Shown here in pieces: positions 47,341 through 60,245 of a stretch of 64,000 nucleotides of DNA (positions are counted from its first letter, which is position 1; each line of letters begins with the position of its first letter). A model generated the notes under the pieces. The model did not search any database, was not told the DNA's origin, and saw nothing but the letters and a program-made list of their open reading frames with translations. A program made the translations under genes and the position numbers. Location of the stretch: assembly GCF_040712315.1 (NCBI RefSeq), contig NC_134015.1, positions 21,205,614 through 21,269,613 of the forward strand, in the 5' to 3' direction. This stretch comes from Castanea sativa (taxonomy: Eukaryota > Streptophyta > Magnoliopsida > Fagales > Fagaceae).

Positions 47341-47490
47341 TTTATGAAGCAAAAATGAAGAAAGGATATAAAATATTGTTGTGATGGGATGTTGTGTGAT
47401 TTTTAAGCATACTTTTGTCATGTTCGTAACATAACAATACATCTCACTTCATGGACGGTGGTTCGGTTTCTTAAATAATAATAATAATAA
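45711..47490. repeat. diverged direct repeat pair, about 110-130 bp
   Basis: Copies at 45711-45838 and 47382-47490 share ATGTTGTRTGATTTTTAAGC, GTTCGTAACATAACAA, CTTCACTTCA/CTCACTTCA, GGACGGTGG-like sequence, TTCGGTTTCTTA and an AATAAT run. Weaker similarity continues about 50 bp further. Confidence 0.75.
47256..47338. repeat. (TA)n tract
   Basis: About 40 TA units interrupted once by AGATATAGA. Confidence 0.95.
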
Positions 47491-48875
47491 TATAATATAT
47501 AAACTTCGTTAAGATAACGTGTGGAATGTTGCATAGAGAAAATTAGATATGTTTAAAAAGGTATAAAATAAATTTATTAATATATAAAAAATTCTACTTT
47601 GGAATTTGTTAACATTTTTAAATTAATTGAATTCAAATTTTTTATAAAATAGAAAAATACTATTCAACAAATGTCTATTATTTTGCATTGTTTTAATCCA
47701 AATAGAATTCACTATAGTAAATTTATAATTGGTTTCAATTAATACATAATAATTTAAAATTCTTGAGAACTTTTTAAATTAAAATGTTGACTTGAAAATA
47801 CATTAGAGAGTCCTAGAAAAAAGTTTGATGGATTTAATTCACTTTATTTATTTATTTTAAACCATAGTTTTATTTCACGTAATAAATAACTGATTGTCCC
47901 AAAAGCATAAGTTGGTAGGATGGAAATAGAGATCAAATTTAGGGTTTCTTACTCTGATATCATAATAAATACCGATTGTCCGTAAAGTTTAAATTGTTAT
48001 AAAATTTTAAAAAAAATAGTTTAAATTATTAGGAAATAGTGAATTTAATAATTTAACAATAAGTTTAAGGTCACTATTATACAACTAGATAAGCATAATC
48101 CTTGCTTTTAGGTCATCAACGCAACATATTTTAGTATGACTTGACAAGCTCATTTACAGATTAGATATAATACTTTTTTTTTTGTCTTAAAATAAATATT
48201 TTCTTTTCATATGTTGTAAAAAAGCATCCATGATCTAAAATTATTTATATATATATATATATATATAAGCCTATATTTTTTAAATAAAAAAAACATTTTT
48301 GGAGAATCTTGTGAATTTCTCTCGGTCATTACTATTATACAATTGAAAATAGATGACTATAGATGAACAGTGAGTTTCCAATGAAAAAGCACTTCTGAAT
48401 GGTTATTTATGTTGGGTAATTGCTCTAAAACATTGTAAAGATAACTAGCTTTTTGATAGAAAAGTAGAAGAGTATGTGTGTTTTCACCAGGTGTGTTTGG
48501 TAGAGAGGGAGAAAAGGTGGAAGAATAGAGATTTATTATTATTATTCCCTTATTATCAAAAGCAGAATGATGGAAAAGTGGTAGTAATCTTGACATTTTA
48601 CCTTGCTAAAGTTTACTTCCCATGTTTTCTAGAAAAATATTTTCGGGTACAAAAAGAAAACCTCCCACTACATTTTCATTCCACTCTATTTCCTCCCTTT
48701 ACCAAACAAGAGAAAATGACATTTCATTTCTCTTTTCATTTATTTTTCATCCTCCTTAACACTTCCAACCAAATACCCAGTGAAACCTTGAATCCATTTT
48801 CTTTTCGGTTCTTTCAATTGTTTAGTTTTAAAATCCATGTATTTTATACTATTTAAAGAGAATATGATGTGCCAA

Positions 48876-49336
48876 CAGGGACGTACCCACGCTTGGGCAG
48901 GTGGGCCATTCCCCCCCCCCCCCCCCCCCTTCCCCAAAAAAAAGATTTTTAAATATATATACACATAACATTCAAAAGTTTTTTAAATTTGACTGAATTT
49001 TTTAAAATTTTGGTCTTAATAACCCCCAATTAAAATAAAAAAAAACTGGTATACATATGTAATTTGAAAAAAAAAAGATTTTCCCTTGTATATATATTTA
49101 GATCTTTTCTGAAATAACGTCGAGTTCTATTTTGATAAATATATTAAAATGTTTAAGAAACACTTATTTTATATGTTATACTTTGTTGACATTTTTATAA
49201 TATCAAATGTTTAAGAAACACTTATTTTATATGTAGTATTTTGTTGAATATGAAATAAATGTTAGTTTCTATTTCCATAAAAAAAAAAAATGTTTTAAGC
49301 TTTGCCCCCCAGGTTCGAATCCTGGTTCTGTCCCTG
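48876..49336. mobile_element. hAT-like MITE, 461 bp
   Basis: It runs from CAGGGACGTACCCACG to GGTTCTGTCCCTG. Terminal CAGGGAC/GTCCCTG are inverted repeats, and a perfect 8-bp TGTGCCAA flanks both sides (48868-48875, 49337-49344), as expected for hAT. A long C run at about 48911-48929 lies near the left end. The core is AT-rich without an ORF. Confidence 0.88.
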
Positions 49337-49457
49337 TGTGCCAAAATTTTAATTAGGGTTTTAAATAGAATTTGAACTCAATTTTACAATGACTTATAAA
49401 ATTATGAAACTTCAAATATTTATGTGACATAATATTATAGTGTCAACCAAAAGTTAA

Positions 49458-49459
<2 letters not shown>

Positions 49460-49546
<87 letters not shown>
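49460..49546. repeat. (CT)n followed by (TA)n
   Basis: About 27 CT units, then TATCTCTCTC and about 11 TA units. Confidence 0.95.
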
Positions 49547-49783
49547 GAAAGCTTTTGGACATAATTTTTGTCACAATTGATGTAGTCGACAATGAATGGT
49601 GAAGAAAAGTGATAAATAGCTAACAATTATGTAGAATTGTGACAAAAATTATGGTAGAAGAATTCTTTGGGATTAAATCTAGGGTTTGGTTAACAAGAGT
49701 ACTTAACGCATTTGTTAATAGATCATTTAAAGAAAGTTTTGATACTACTTTTATAAGAAGAGAAATGTTAACAAATGTCTTAT

Positions 49784-49917
49784 AGGCATTTGTTAATGAG
49801 CTATTTTTAGAAACTTTTTATAGGAAATAAAAATATAATTGAATTTTTTAACAAATTTTTATATGTTCTAAGAAAGTGGTGTCAAAATGTTTCTAAAATA
49901 GTTTATTAACAAATACC
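49784..49917. mobile_element. short inverted-repeat MITE
   Basis: GGCATTTGTTAATGAGCTATTTTTAGAAAC at the left pairs imperfectly with GTTTCTAAAATAGTTTATTAACAAATACC at the right (only the ends are perfect). It carries the tag AGTGGTGTCAAAATGTTTC. A further partial copy appears to lie directly upstream at about 49690-49780. Confidence 0.7.
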
Positions 49918-50001
49918 CAAGACTTATCTTATGAAAAAAAAATGTAAAATAATTAATTACTTTTTTCTTTTCGAAAAAAAAAAAGGGAAATGTTAATTAA
50001 T

Positions 50002-50147
50002 GCCATAAAGCTATTGATTTGGGAATTATTTTTAGAAACATTTTATTGAGAGAATGATAAAATAATAAATATTGTTGACAACTCTTTATATTTTTCATAA
50101 AAGTGGTGTCAAAACTTTCTTATTATGGTTTATTAATAATGTGTCAT
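50002..50147. mobile_element. short inverted-repeat MITE
   Basis: This is the same family as 34559-34692: tag AAAGTGGTGTCAAAACTTTC, with TTTTTAGAAAC near the left and a TTTATTAATAATG end. It is more diverged than the others. Confidence 0.6.
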
Positions 50148-53006
50148 ATTAACGAGTGTCCTTAGAACAATTATTAATAAACCATATTAAAGAAAAATTT
50201 GAACATCAAAATATAAACTATTAGAAAAATTAATTATTTTATCATTTTTTTCATAAATCTTACCTAACAGACTAAATCCAAGTACTAGCTCTAGTCGGAC
50301 CCACATTACCCAAAAAATTAAAAACAAAAAAGCTTTGGAATCCGTGCAATATCCACTTGGAAGAGTGTGCCAATAGGCCCCATAGTTAGAAAGTGGACGG
50401 GTGGAGTGCACATGTATGGCGTAATAAGTTCAATGCCTCATCATTAGCTCACAGTTTGGTGCACACTTAGAGAAATTAATTAAACTTAATTGCATTTCTC
50501 ATATCGTATCACTTTTTATTTATTTATAGTAATTTCCTGTAACATTAAAATTTCAATGATAAAACTCATCTATAGACAAGGGGGAACTTTTTTTTTTTTT
50601 TTTCCCCTATTTAAATGGAAAATAACTGCACTACACAATTTTTGTAACCATTATACTTATAATCTATTAAGGGTAAAATTTAGGTATAGTGTTTTTCCTT
50701 AGTTTCTCATTTTAAGATTCTACCTCGTAGCTGAATCTTAAAATGAGAATTTAAGGAATAACACTTAAGTTTTGTTCATCTATTAAACTACAAATAATTA
50801 TGCTCCTAATGGTATGCCCGAGAGAAAAGTGAAACTCTCAAACTCAATATCATATATTTTTTTGGGGGTTATTATGGGAAACAAAAACCAAAAAAAAGAA
50901 AAGAAATAAAGAGTCAAGATAATTGTTATTTGCACAATTATAATGGTAAAGTTATTCTACCGACACAAAAAAAAAAAAAATCACAATATTTTTACAACAA
51001 ATTAAAATATTAACTCACCATACAAAAAAAAAAAAAAAAGATATATCACCACAATTCAAAACAAGACAAGGTTATAGCAAATATGATTTGAGAAAAACAT
51101 GTGTCCAAAAACTTTCCCGTATGGTTGGGGGATTTGCTAATTTTTTTACAGTTAAAATAACTAATGCTTCTCTAATTGCCATTTTGTTTGTGGGACTAAT
51201 GTCTCCTAATTCATACTCTAATTTTGTAGTGCAATTGGAAGGAATCAAAAGAAAGAAAGAAAGAAAAAAAAAAAAAAACTAAAAATGAAGTTGAAGTAGA
51301 CGACAAGGTACACAATCACTTTTGGTAATATTAATTTATCCAATTTCATTTTTGTGATTTTTATCATTGTGCTTGTAATTGTAGCAGCCACCTGGAGTGG
51401 ACCTGTACCACACACTATTTAAAAATTTTATTTTTGTTTTTGCAAATGCCAGAATATAATAAGACATAAACAAAAGTAAAAGGGTAACCTTTAAGCGTTA
51501 TTGCTTATTAGTTTTATATCTCTACTAAAATTTAATTGAACTAGCAGAGGGACCATAATATATAAACATGTGATTACCAATACTTTTTTTTTTTTTTTTT
51601 TGAGAATGTGATTACCAATACTTTAAATATATATTACTTAAAATTTTTTAGGATATGTTAAGTACCATGATGCAGGACTTCGTCAGCAATGACATAAGAA
51701 AATTTTATATAGTAACTTGATAATATGGAATCATAGGTGTAAAAATTCTTTTACATGATCTATGGTGTCATCGTCAAGTATATGCATGCCACGAAGGCTG
51801 AAGCGAAAGACACCTAAAAAACCAAAGATTGATTCCACTTTTTTTAAAAAGGTTTTTAGTTATATTTATTATATATATGTTCCTTTGGCGTCAAGATACG
51901 AACGTTATTGTCACACACTTTTGACCTAATAGTCACTTTATAAATACAAAATTTTTGTGGAGTAAAGAATAACGATCGAGATTCAAGTTTTTCAGCTAAA
52001 AAAGAAAAAGAAAGATACAAAATATTTTATAAAAATGAATGTTTAACTTTATCTCACCCAAGGAAACATTTAAAAAGAAAATTAATTAAAGATGCACAAC
52101 GATTTTTATTTATTTATTATTCGAGTCAGATGTACAAGGAATTTAAATCATTAAAAGAAAACGTTTTGACTAACTATCACCAGTTTAAAAAATAATATCT
52201 CATGAATAATGAGTCGATGAGCACTTTTATTAATAATAAAATGTCAATGAGCATTTTTAGTCCAATATGATTAAGTTAAAAAAAAAAAAAAAAATCTTAG
52301 ATTTTACACTGAAAATTTGGATTTACAATTCCTATGACTTCTCGATCCACATGATTTTAAGATCCAAACAAATTAAGAAACCAGTAAAAATAAGAAATAG
52401 CAAGGAGGAGGAGAAAGATGTCGAAAACGTAAATAAATAAATAAATAAAATAAGTGACTGATGATACACACAATAAACAACTATATAAATAAATCTATAT
52501 AAATGAACAAGTTAATTTAAGGTGAACTATTGTGTTTGTTTGTTTGTTTATTTTATTTATTATTCTCTCTCGAGTATTTTTTATATAACACCATAAGAAA
52601 TTCCTTATCCATAGCATTATTAGATAGAAAACTATTGCAAACTCTAAGACCATTTAGGGTCAAAAAGTCAAGTGTAATTCATGAGAACCATGACTACTAT
52701 TTTTCATGTATTCAACTACCTAGAATATATATCAAAACAAACCAAAAAATTGAGACACTGTATGAAAGGAAAATGATAATATATATTTCCACACCAATAA
52801 TGGCATTCGAAGACTATCCGAGAATTATCATCATAGGTTTGTGTTGTGTTGTGTGTGTGTGAAAAAAAAAAGAGAGAACATGAAAGTAATAAAGAAATGA
52901 ATGAAATGTACGGGAAGCACTAAAATATAATGGAGAGGGTGAGTGAGAGAAGGGAGAAAGCGTGCTTCCTCTTGGTCGGCCATTACATTCTGATTCTCAT
53001 TCTCTT

Positions 53007-53618
53007 GAGGCTCTCTCTCTCTCTCTCGTATAATTCTCATTCACACAAAGTGTGCAATCATTTGAATCATTTTGTTGGGTGAAAATTAATGAACCATTAC
53101 TTTTCAATATTATTATTTTATTATTGTTTGAGGAAGTTTGACCAAACAACAGTGACTTCCACTTCATGCTCCCCCTTGTTTGTGCTAACCATTGAGCTTG
53201 TTTTCATTATTTAGATTATACAAAGTTGCAACTTGTTGAACTAGATTTATACTCTAAAACCCCAAAATATCAGCCATATTCAATGCATGACTCATTTCAG
53301 GTCAAAACCAACTTCTCCTTGCTAGCAAGAATTCCCATAAAATTGTTATTTTAGTACTGAGATGGTTTCTCCTTGACTGACTGATCACAAACTCAGAGGT
53401 ACGTAAAATGAGTCTTTCTCAATCTTTTTATTTATTTGTTTGATCCATATGCTTGCATACATGATTGCTTTGCATTTTTACACTCAACAAGTTTTCTGAA
53501 AAATATGTGTTTATACTTAAAATAGGTAAATCATGTTATGGTACTCTATGGTATGGAAATTCAATAGTCATCCATCTTGTGAACGCAACCTCCGGGATAT
53601 AGTTTTCAGTGGAATTTG
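53007..53618 (+). promoter_or_regulatory. receptor-kinase leader with probable 5'-UTR intron
   Basis: A CT tract lies at 53010-53028. A good donor AG/GTACGTAAAA at 53399 and an acceptor TTTTCAG at 53603-53609, nine bases before the ATG, suggest a 211-bp intron in the 5' UTR (53399-53609). The transcription start and TATA box were not identified. The intron is inferred from splice-site quality only. Confidence 0.45.
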
Positions 53619-56600
53619 ATGAGTATGGAGAGAATGGTATCATATTATTTGTTCACTGCATATGTTATTGTGGGTGCTTTCTTGGTTGGTACATTGGAAG
53701 GGCTTAACACTGAAGGTCAATACCTCCTACAAATAAGAGAAAGCCTTGTTGACAATTTTAATAATCTGGGTAATTGGAATTCTAGTGATTCAACTCCTTG
53801 TGGATGGATTGGTGTGAATTGCACCCAAGATTCCAATCCGGTGGTGTACTCTATTGATTTGCATTCCAAGAATCTATCTGGATATTTGTCTCCAGCCATT
53901 GGCAAATTGGCTCACTTGACTTGTCTTGATGTTTCTTTTAATGATTTGACTCGGAAAATACCTAAAGAGATTGGAAATTGTTCAGCTTTGGAGTTTCTTC
54001 TCCTGAACGACAATAAATTTGAAGACCAAATTCCTAAGGAAATTGGTAGACTTTCTTTTTTACAGAGCTTGAATTTGTGCAACAATAAAATATCTGGACC
54101 TTTTCCAACGGAGATTGGAAACCTTTCTTCCTTGACAGAATTGATTGCATACTCCAATAACATCAGTGGATCATTGCCAGCATCTCTTGAAAACCTTAAA
54201 AAATTGAAAGTTTTTCGAGCTGGGCAGAATTTGATATCAGGAAGCTTGCCTCCAGAGATAAGTGGATGTCAGGGCTTAAAGTGGCTTGGTCTTGCTGAAA
54301 ACTGGCTTTCTGGTGAGATACCAAAAGAGATTGGAATGCTTAAGAATTTGTCATATTTGAATCTAGTGGTCAATTTGCTTTCTGGTACCATTCCAGCTGA
54401 GTTTGGCAACTGCACAAGTCTGAAGACTGTGGCTCTCTATAATAACAATCTTGAAGGACCAATTCCCATTGAGCTTGGGAACCTTATGGCTCTTCAACAA
54501 TTATACCTGTATAGAAATAATTTGAATGGAACAATCCCAAGAGAGATTGGAAATCTTTCTCGAGCAGTGGAGATCGATTTTTCAGAGAACTATTTTAAAG
54601 GACAGATACCAATTGAGCTAGCTAAGATAACCGGGTTGCAATTGCTTTATCTCTTTTCAAACCAGTTTACTGGTGTTATCCCAGATGAGTTGACCAGCTT
54701 GAAAAATTTGAGTAAGCTTGATCTGTCAATTAACGAGTTCAACGGCTCCATTCCTATTGGATTTCAATATCTGACTAATTTGATTAAGTTTCAACTCTTC
54801 AGTAACTCACTGGACGGTAGCATTCCTCAAGGCCTTGGAGTTTATAGCTCAATTTGGTTGGTCGATTTATCAGATAACTCTCTATCAGGAAGAATTCCGC
54901 GTCATCTTTGCCAAAATTCTAATTTGAGTTTCTTAAACTTGGGATCCAACCAGCTCACAGGAAACATCCCAACTGGGATCTTAAACTGCAAAACATTGAT
55001 GCAACTTCGCCTTGTCGGAAACAAACTTAGAGGGAGTTTTCCATTAAGTCTGTGCCAGTTGGTAAATCTCTCCGCAGTTGAGTTGGATCAGAACGAGTTC
55101 AGTGGCCCTATTCCTCCAGAAATTGGTACCTGCAGAACATTGCAAAGGCTTCATCTTTCATACAACCGCTTCACATCAGAGTTGCCAAGAGAAATTAGTA
55201 ACCTCTCCTTGTTGGTTACATTCAATGTCTCTTCAAATTTTCTTTTTGGAAAGATTCCACCTGAGATTTTCAGCTGCACGGAGCTTCAAAGACTTGATCT
55301 CAGTCACAACAACTTTGTGGATGCTTTGCCAGATGAGGTAGGAAAACTTTCCCAATTGGAGCTTCTCAAACTTTCAGAGAACAACCTTTCTGGTACTATA
55401 CCTGTGTCACTAGGCAAGCTATTGCGTTTAACTGAGCTACAAATGGGTGGTAACTCATTTTCTGGTAGTATACCGCCTGAATTGGGAACCCTTTCGAGCT
55501 TGCAGATTGCATTGAACCTCAGTTATAACAATCTCTCTGGAAAGATTCCCGAAGAGCTTGGAAGTCTTGATTTGTTGGAGTTCCTTCTGCTCAACAACAA
55601 CAATTTGAGTGGTGAAATTCCAGAGTCTTTGCTGAATCTTTCGAGCTTACTTGGCTGCAACTTTTCATTCAATGAGCTCTCAGGATCTATACCTCCCTTT
55701 GTTCAAATTCAGAAAATGGATAGCAGCAGCTTTATGGGAAACAAATTACTTTGTGGTGCTCCTCTTAAGCCTTGTAATAGAGCATCACCTCCTCTTTTAC
55801 CTCAAGATAGAGAAGAGAACAGAAACCGTTTAGGAAAAATTGTGGCTATAATTTCAGCAGCCATTGGTGGGGTTTCTCTCATTCTTATCATAGTCATCAT
55901 ATATTTCATGGCACGTCCGATTGACACGGTTGCTCCTAAGCAAGATAAACCATTCTCTTCTCCTGTTTCTGACATCTACTTCTCTCCAAAGGAAGGATTT
56001 AGTTTCCAGGACTTGGTTGCAGCGACAGACAATTTTGATGAAAGCTTTGTAATTGGAAAGGGCGCCTGTGGAACTGTGTATAGAGCTGTCTTGCCTAGAG
56101 ATCAAATAATTGCTGTTAAGAAGCTAGCATCAGACAGAGAGGGCAACAATGTGGATAATAGCTTTCGTGCTGAAATTTTGACTCTCGGGAAAATTAGGCA
56201 TCGGAATATTGTAAAGCTATATGGTTTCTGCTACCACCAGGGTGCCAATCTCTTGCTCTATGAATACATGGCAAAGGGGAGTTTGGGAGAGTTACTTCAT
56301 GGACCATCCTGTAGTCTTGATTGGCAAACAAGGTTCATCATTGCACTAGGAGCTGCTGAGGGCCTTTCTTATTTGCATCATGATTGCAAGCCTAGGATTT
56401 TTCACCGTGACATAAAGTCCAATAACATTTTGCTTGATGATAAGTTTGAAGCTCATGTTGGGGATTTTGGGTTGGCAAAGGTGATTGACTTGCCACATTC
56501 TAAATCAATGTCTGCAGTTGCTGGTTCTTATGGCTACATAGCCCCTGGTAAGCTATCCTATCAGCACTTTTCACCTCAATATTATGCAACAAGTCTACGT

Positions 56601-58715
56601 CATTATTTTAATAAATAAATTTGAATTGAATTTAAATATAATTTATATTTAGACACTTTATTAGAATCTTAGCACATCACGTCTCAAAACAAAAACAAAA
56701 AAAAAAAAAAAAAATCTCAGCACACATCGTATTTCTTTAAAGAGTCTAAATTGGGTAAGAATAAAGTGTAAAATTCATATTTTACATTATCTAATAAGAA
56801 ATTACCACATCAACTTTTTTACTTTAAAAGTTAATACACTCTACCAAACCTAATAACACCACATCGATCTTTAATTTACAATTTGAAATATTGTATTATT
56901 GAGATGTTATCATTTTTAATTAGTTGTATTTATGTTTTAGTAATATAATAATGTGGCATGTCCTTATTGTAGGGTGTAATTAAACCAAATGGATTGCACT
57001 AAGTCCTTACAAAATTTAATCACTTCTTTAAATGATTGATTATATTGTTCCATATATGTACAAATACAATTACAATAAATGTCTATTAATAATTTTTATA
57101 ATTATAAAATTTCATATATAGACCAAATAAAAAGAAAGAAAAAAAAACCATATTATGTTAAAATTTTTGTACATTGCACGAGTTACCGACTTGTATAATA
57201 TAAAATGAAAACTTTTAACTTTTTGTTGATTTCTTTTAACGTTGCTACCTAAGCTTTGAAAGCTCAAATTTGTTTCACATCATTATTCCCATATGGGTGG
57301 ATTCAAGTTACACATAGTGTAACTATAAACAATGTTACACCATCCAATAATTTGTTATTGATTTCATATTTTGAAAATCTCATCGTAGGATTATATGTTC
57401 TCTACATTCTCACCATGCATGCCAACCAGATATTATTTATCATTCAATTCATAAACTTACCTTTTATGCATTATTTTAAATTACAGCAACTTGACTTTAA
57501 ACAATTGATTGATGACATGACTTTTAATCTTTGATTATTTTGAAATTTTGCAAGTGTGGAAAATATACGAAGATAATGGAATCCAACGGTGGATTTGACA
57601 AAATTCACATCTAATTAAAAATATTAAGTAATGTAACATTGCTCAAAGTTAGACTTAGTGTAACTTAAACCTAATGTAATTCCATGCGATAATATCTCCT
57701 CCTATTTAAACCCTCCAATTCCCTCTATTTTTTATCCTTGTGTAAGACACGTGACATTTATTTGATTTTGTGTGGTTTGTTAGGATCATAAGAATTTTTA
57801 AATACCACAACTGTTAAATATGGATTAAAATCGAAGGAAAGCGAAGGATTTAAATAAAAGGGGATTCTTTCCCAACTTATATATAGATATCATGTCAAAC
57901 CTTCTATATTTACACCATCTATTTAGAATCTTTTCATATCATATTTTCTTTAAACGTTTAAATAGATAGTTTTATGTATAAACATAATCGTAAATAAATA
58001 ACACAATCATATACACAAATTTATTAGGGTCAAAATTTTATTATATTATTGTGGTATATGACTTCTAATGAGTCTTTGATATTTTAAACAAGGTTAGCAT
58101 GGTGTGTAAAACTTAACTTTTGTTATATTATACTATACACGAAATTACTATCATTTTTAATTCAATACTTACAACAAATAAGGGGGAGGATTTGAATTAT
58201 GAAGAGCAGACACTTGAGCTATATAAGGCTTTTAGTTACTATATTTTCTCTGAATAACTTTGTATTTCATTGCTTCGTGAGCATATATTGAAATACTTTA
58301 TTGGTAATGAGTAATCTTGTTAATGCCAGAGTACGCATACACCATGAAAGTTACAGAGAAATGTGACATCTACAGCTATGGGGTTGTCCTACTTGAGCTG
58401 CTGACAGGAAGAACGCCCGTACAACCTCTTGACCAAGGTGGTGATCTTGTAACATGGGTGAGAAATTACATTCACAATCATTCATTGTCACCTGGAGTCC
58501 TTGATGCTCGATTAGACCTACAAGATGAGTGTAGTGTCTCTCACATGATTACTGTCCTAAAAATTGCTTTGCTATGCACAAGTATGTCTCCTTTTGATCG
58601 CCCCACAATGAGGGAAGTTGTTTTGATGCTTAAGGAGTCCAATAAGCAGGAAGGAGTAGGACGAAATACATATTGCTCCCCAAGTCATGATGCTAATTGG
58701 GACGATGAACCTTGA
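53619..58715 (+). CDS. LRR receptor-like serine/threonine kinase, subfamily XI (At5g63930/At2g33170-like)
   Basis: A plasma-membrane receptor kinase with unknown ligand. Exons are 53619-56547 and 58330-58715 (3315 nt, 1104 residues plus TGA, about the length of At5g63930). The start is the ATG at 53619; the codon before it is TTG. Order: signal peptide (about 1-28), LRRNT_2 cap ending CGWIGVNC, about 24-25 LRRs of the LxxNxLSGxIPxxIGN type (to about residue 690), a second cysteine pair, a transmembrane helix (about 741-765, IVAIISAAIGGVSLILIIVI), and a kinase domain. Kinase residues: glycine loop GKGACGTVY from about 813, VAIK lysine K834, HRD aspartate D931 (RD kinase), DFG D949, then GSYGYIAPEYAY across the intron. 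All catalytic residues are present. The family perceives peptides or acts in defence and development; no specific role is claimed. Confidence 0.95.
56548..58329. other. receptor-kinase intron
   Basis: A 1.78-kb AT-rich intron with a GTAAGC donor and TGCCAG acceptor. It splits the codon after IAP in the activation segment, a position typical of LRR XI kinases. It holds an A run near 56694-56715 and no recognised repeat. A frame at 57256-57534 has no family resemblance. Reading through the donor would truncate the kinase 23 residues later, at 56616-56618. Confidence 0.85.
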
Positions 58716-58985
58716 GTATACACATGTACGTAGTAATTTTGTTCAGCCCAGATGATATCTAGTGGTCGATTTATCCTTAGTATTATTTACAAAAGTAGTT
58801 AAAGGCTTCTCTGTAGATGAGTATATCAGTATATCCCTTGCATGATATTGTTATGTATCTCTAATTTCTGCCTGTTTGGCTGATTGGCAACAATTCTAAG
58901 GGTTTGTCTTCAGAAAAAGATACATAAATAATGAGATGTTGTACCTGCTTAAAAAAATAAAAGCAATATTGTATCATTCCATTAG
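58716..58985 (+). other. 3' UTR region of the receptor kinase
   Basis: Sequence between the stop codon and the first transposon. AATAAT/AATAAA-like signals near 58925-58965 could direct polyadenylation; the actual site is unknown. Confidence 0.4.
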
Positions 58986-58989
58986 TTAG

Positions 58990-60133
58990 GATCTATTTGA
59001 AATCTGTTTAATTTGCTGAAACTGAAAATTTTTTATTGAAAATACTGTAGATAAAAGTAAAAGCATAATTTTCAGTATCGTACGATACGCGATACGTTTC
59101 GTACGATATGTATTTGTATCGTGTACAAAAAGTTTCGTATCGTAAGTGCTTATAAATCGTCCAATACATAGATGCATATCGTATAAATTGTATCGTATCG
59201 GTGAATCATACAATACATAATATACATAGACATGAAGATTTAAAATGAGTTTTTTTGTTAAAAATTTGTGGTTTTATTTTATTTAAACAAGTTGTTATAC
59301 TTTTTTAACACAAAATTCTTAGGAAACTTAATTGAGACTAATAAAATAGCAAGTCCATGAGTTTTTTTTTTTTTTCTTCCTTTCCTTTTTCCTAGAAACT
59401 TTAGACTATACTCATAACACTAACTTGCGTATGTGCAAATTTATTTTCTGTGCTATCAATAATGTATTATATGAAAATATAATTATTTTTTATTTTGTTA
59501 TTATTATTATGAGTCTAAAAAACTAGAATGCCAAGAAAAAATATAAAGAAAAAATTATTAGAATAAAAAAAAATGGTAAATGTTGATAATAATGAAGAAA
59601 TTATCTATAAAAAAATAATTTTGCAAAATGTTGAACATGATGATAACATTGACTTATGCGGAATTGATTAGCTAAGATGATGAATATATATTATTATTTT
59701 GGCTCATATATCATGTATTATCACTTCTGTGTTTAATCAATTTGAACGTGCATGTTATAAATATAAGTTAATTTGATTTGTTTAGTCAGCTTTGTTAAAT
59801 TTTATTACATAAGTAATGATTAAATTGGTCATTAGGTGAAAATATTTCGAATTTATAATGAATATACCTTTTATATATGTATATCTATTATTATTTTATA
59901 ATTTTATTAGGTGTTTGTGTATCTTACGATTCGATACGATACACGGTACAGAAAAATTAAAAATTGATTCATGATACGATTCACAATTTGACAACTATGG
60001 GTAAAAGTTAGTTGAAATAGTATAGTAAGATCCATGAATAGTATAAAAAAGTGCAGTGAGACCCATGAATAGTGGGAAAAATAAGCCGAATAGTAAAATA
60101 AGTTGGCAAATTTCATCCATGCCAAACGCACAA
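58990..60133. mobile_element. MITE (same family as 18645-18844), split by a nested element
   Basis: The left part 58990-59063 (GGATCTATTTGAAATC...CTGTAGATAAAAGTAAAAG) and right part 60001-60133 (GTAAAAGTTAGTTGAAATAG...AGTGCAGTGAGACCCATGAATAGT...CCAAACGCA) together match the intact copy at 18645-18844. The intervening 59064-60000 is a separate transposon. Confidence 0.8.
59064..60000 (-). mobile_element. 0.94-kb non-autonomous DNA transposon, copy 2
   Basis: A reverse-orientation relative of 29573-30471. Its right end CACAATTTGACAACTATGG mirrors CATAGTTGTCAAA, and its left end GCATAATTTTCAGTATCGTA mirrors the right end of copy 1. It is flanked by GTAAAAG (59057-59063, 60001-60007). CGATACG/GTATCG motifs crowd both ends around an AT-rich core. 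Confidence 0.82.
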
Positions 60134-60187
60134 GTAATTTCAGATGTTATAGTATTTAGTTTTTTTTTTTTAAATGAATTTGATTTG

Positions 60188-60245
<58 letters not shown>
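60188..60245. repeat. (TA)n then (TATG)n microsatellite
   Basis: About 17 TA units followed by about six TATG units. Confidence 0.95.

Larger units (their letters stand above)
45032..53398. other. intergenic spacer between PIR and the receptor kinase
   Basis: This is 8.4 kb without a supportable gene. The first few hundred bases are presumably PIR 3' UTR; no poly(A) site could be fixed. It holds a repeat pair (45711-45838, 47382-47490), a long TA tract (47256-47338), a hAT-like MITE (48876-49336), a CT/TA tract (49460-49546), two inverted-repeat MITEs (49784-49917, 50002-50147) and several A runs. Segments at 46000-47250, 47500-48870 and 50200-53000 are AT-rich and otherwise featureless to me. 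Confidence 0.7.

Noticed and set aside
49308..49333. tRNA T-arm-like sequence GGTTCGAATCCTGGTTCTGTCC
   Set aside because: It is the right end of the 48876-49336 MITE; no acceptor stem or anticodon arm can be drawn around it.
57256..57534. 92-codon frame in the receptor-kinase intron
   Set aside because: No domain; hydrophobic composition typical of AT-rich DNA.
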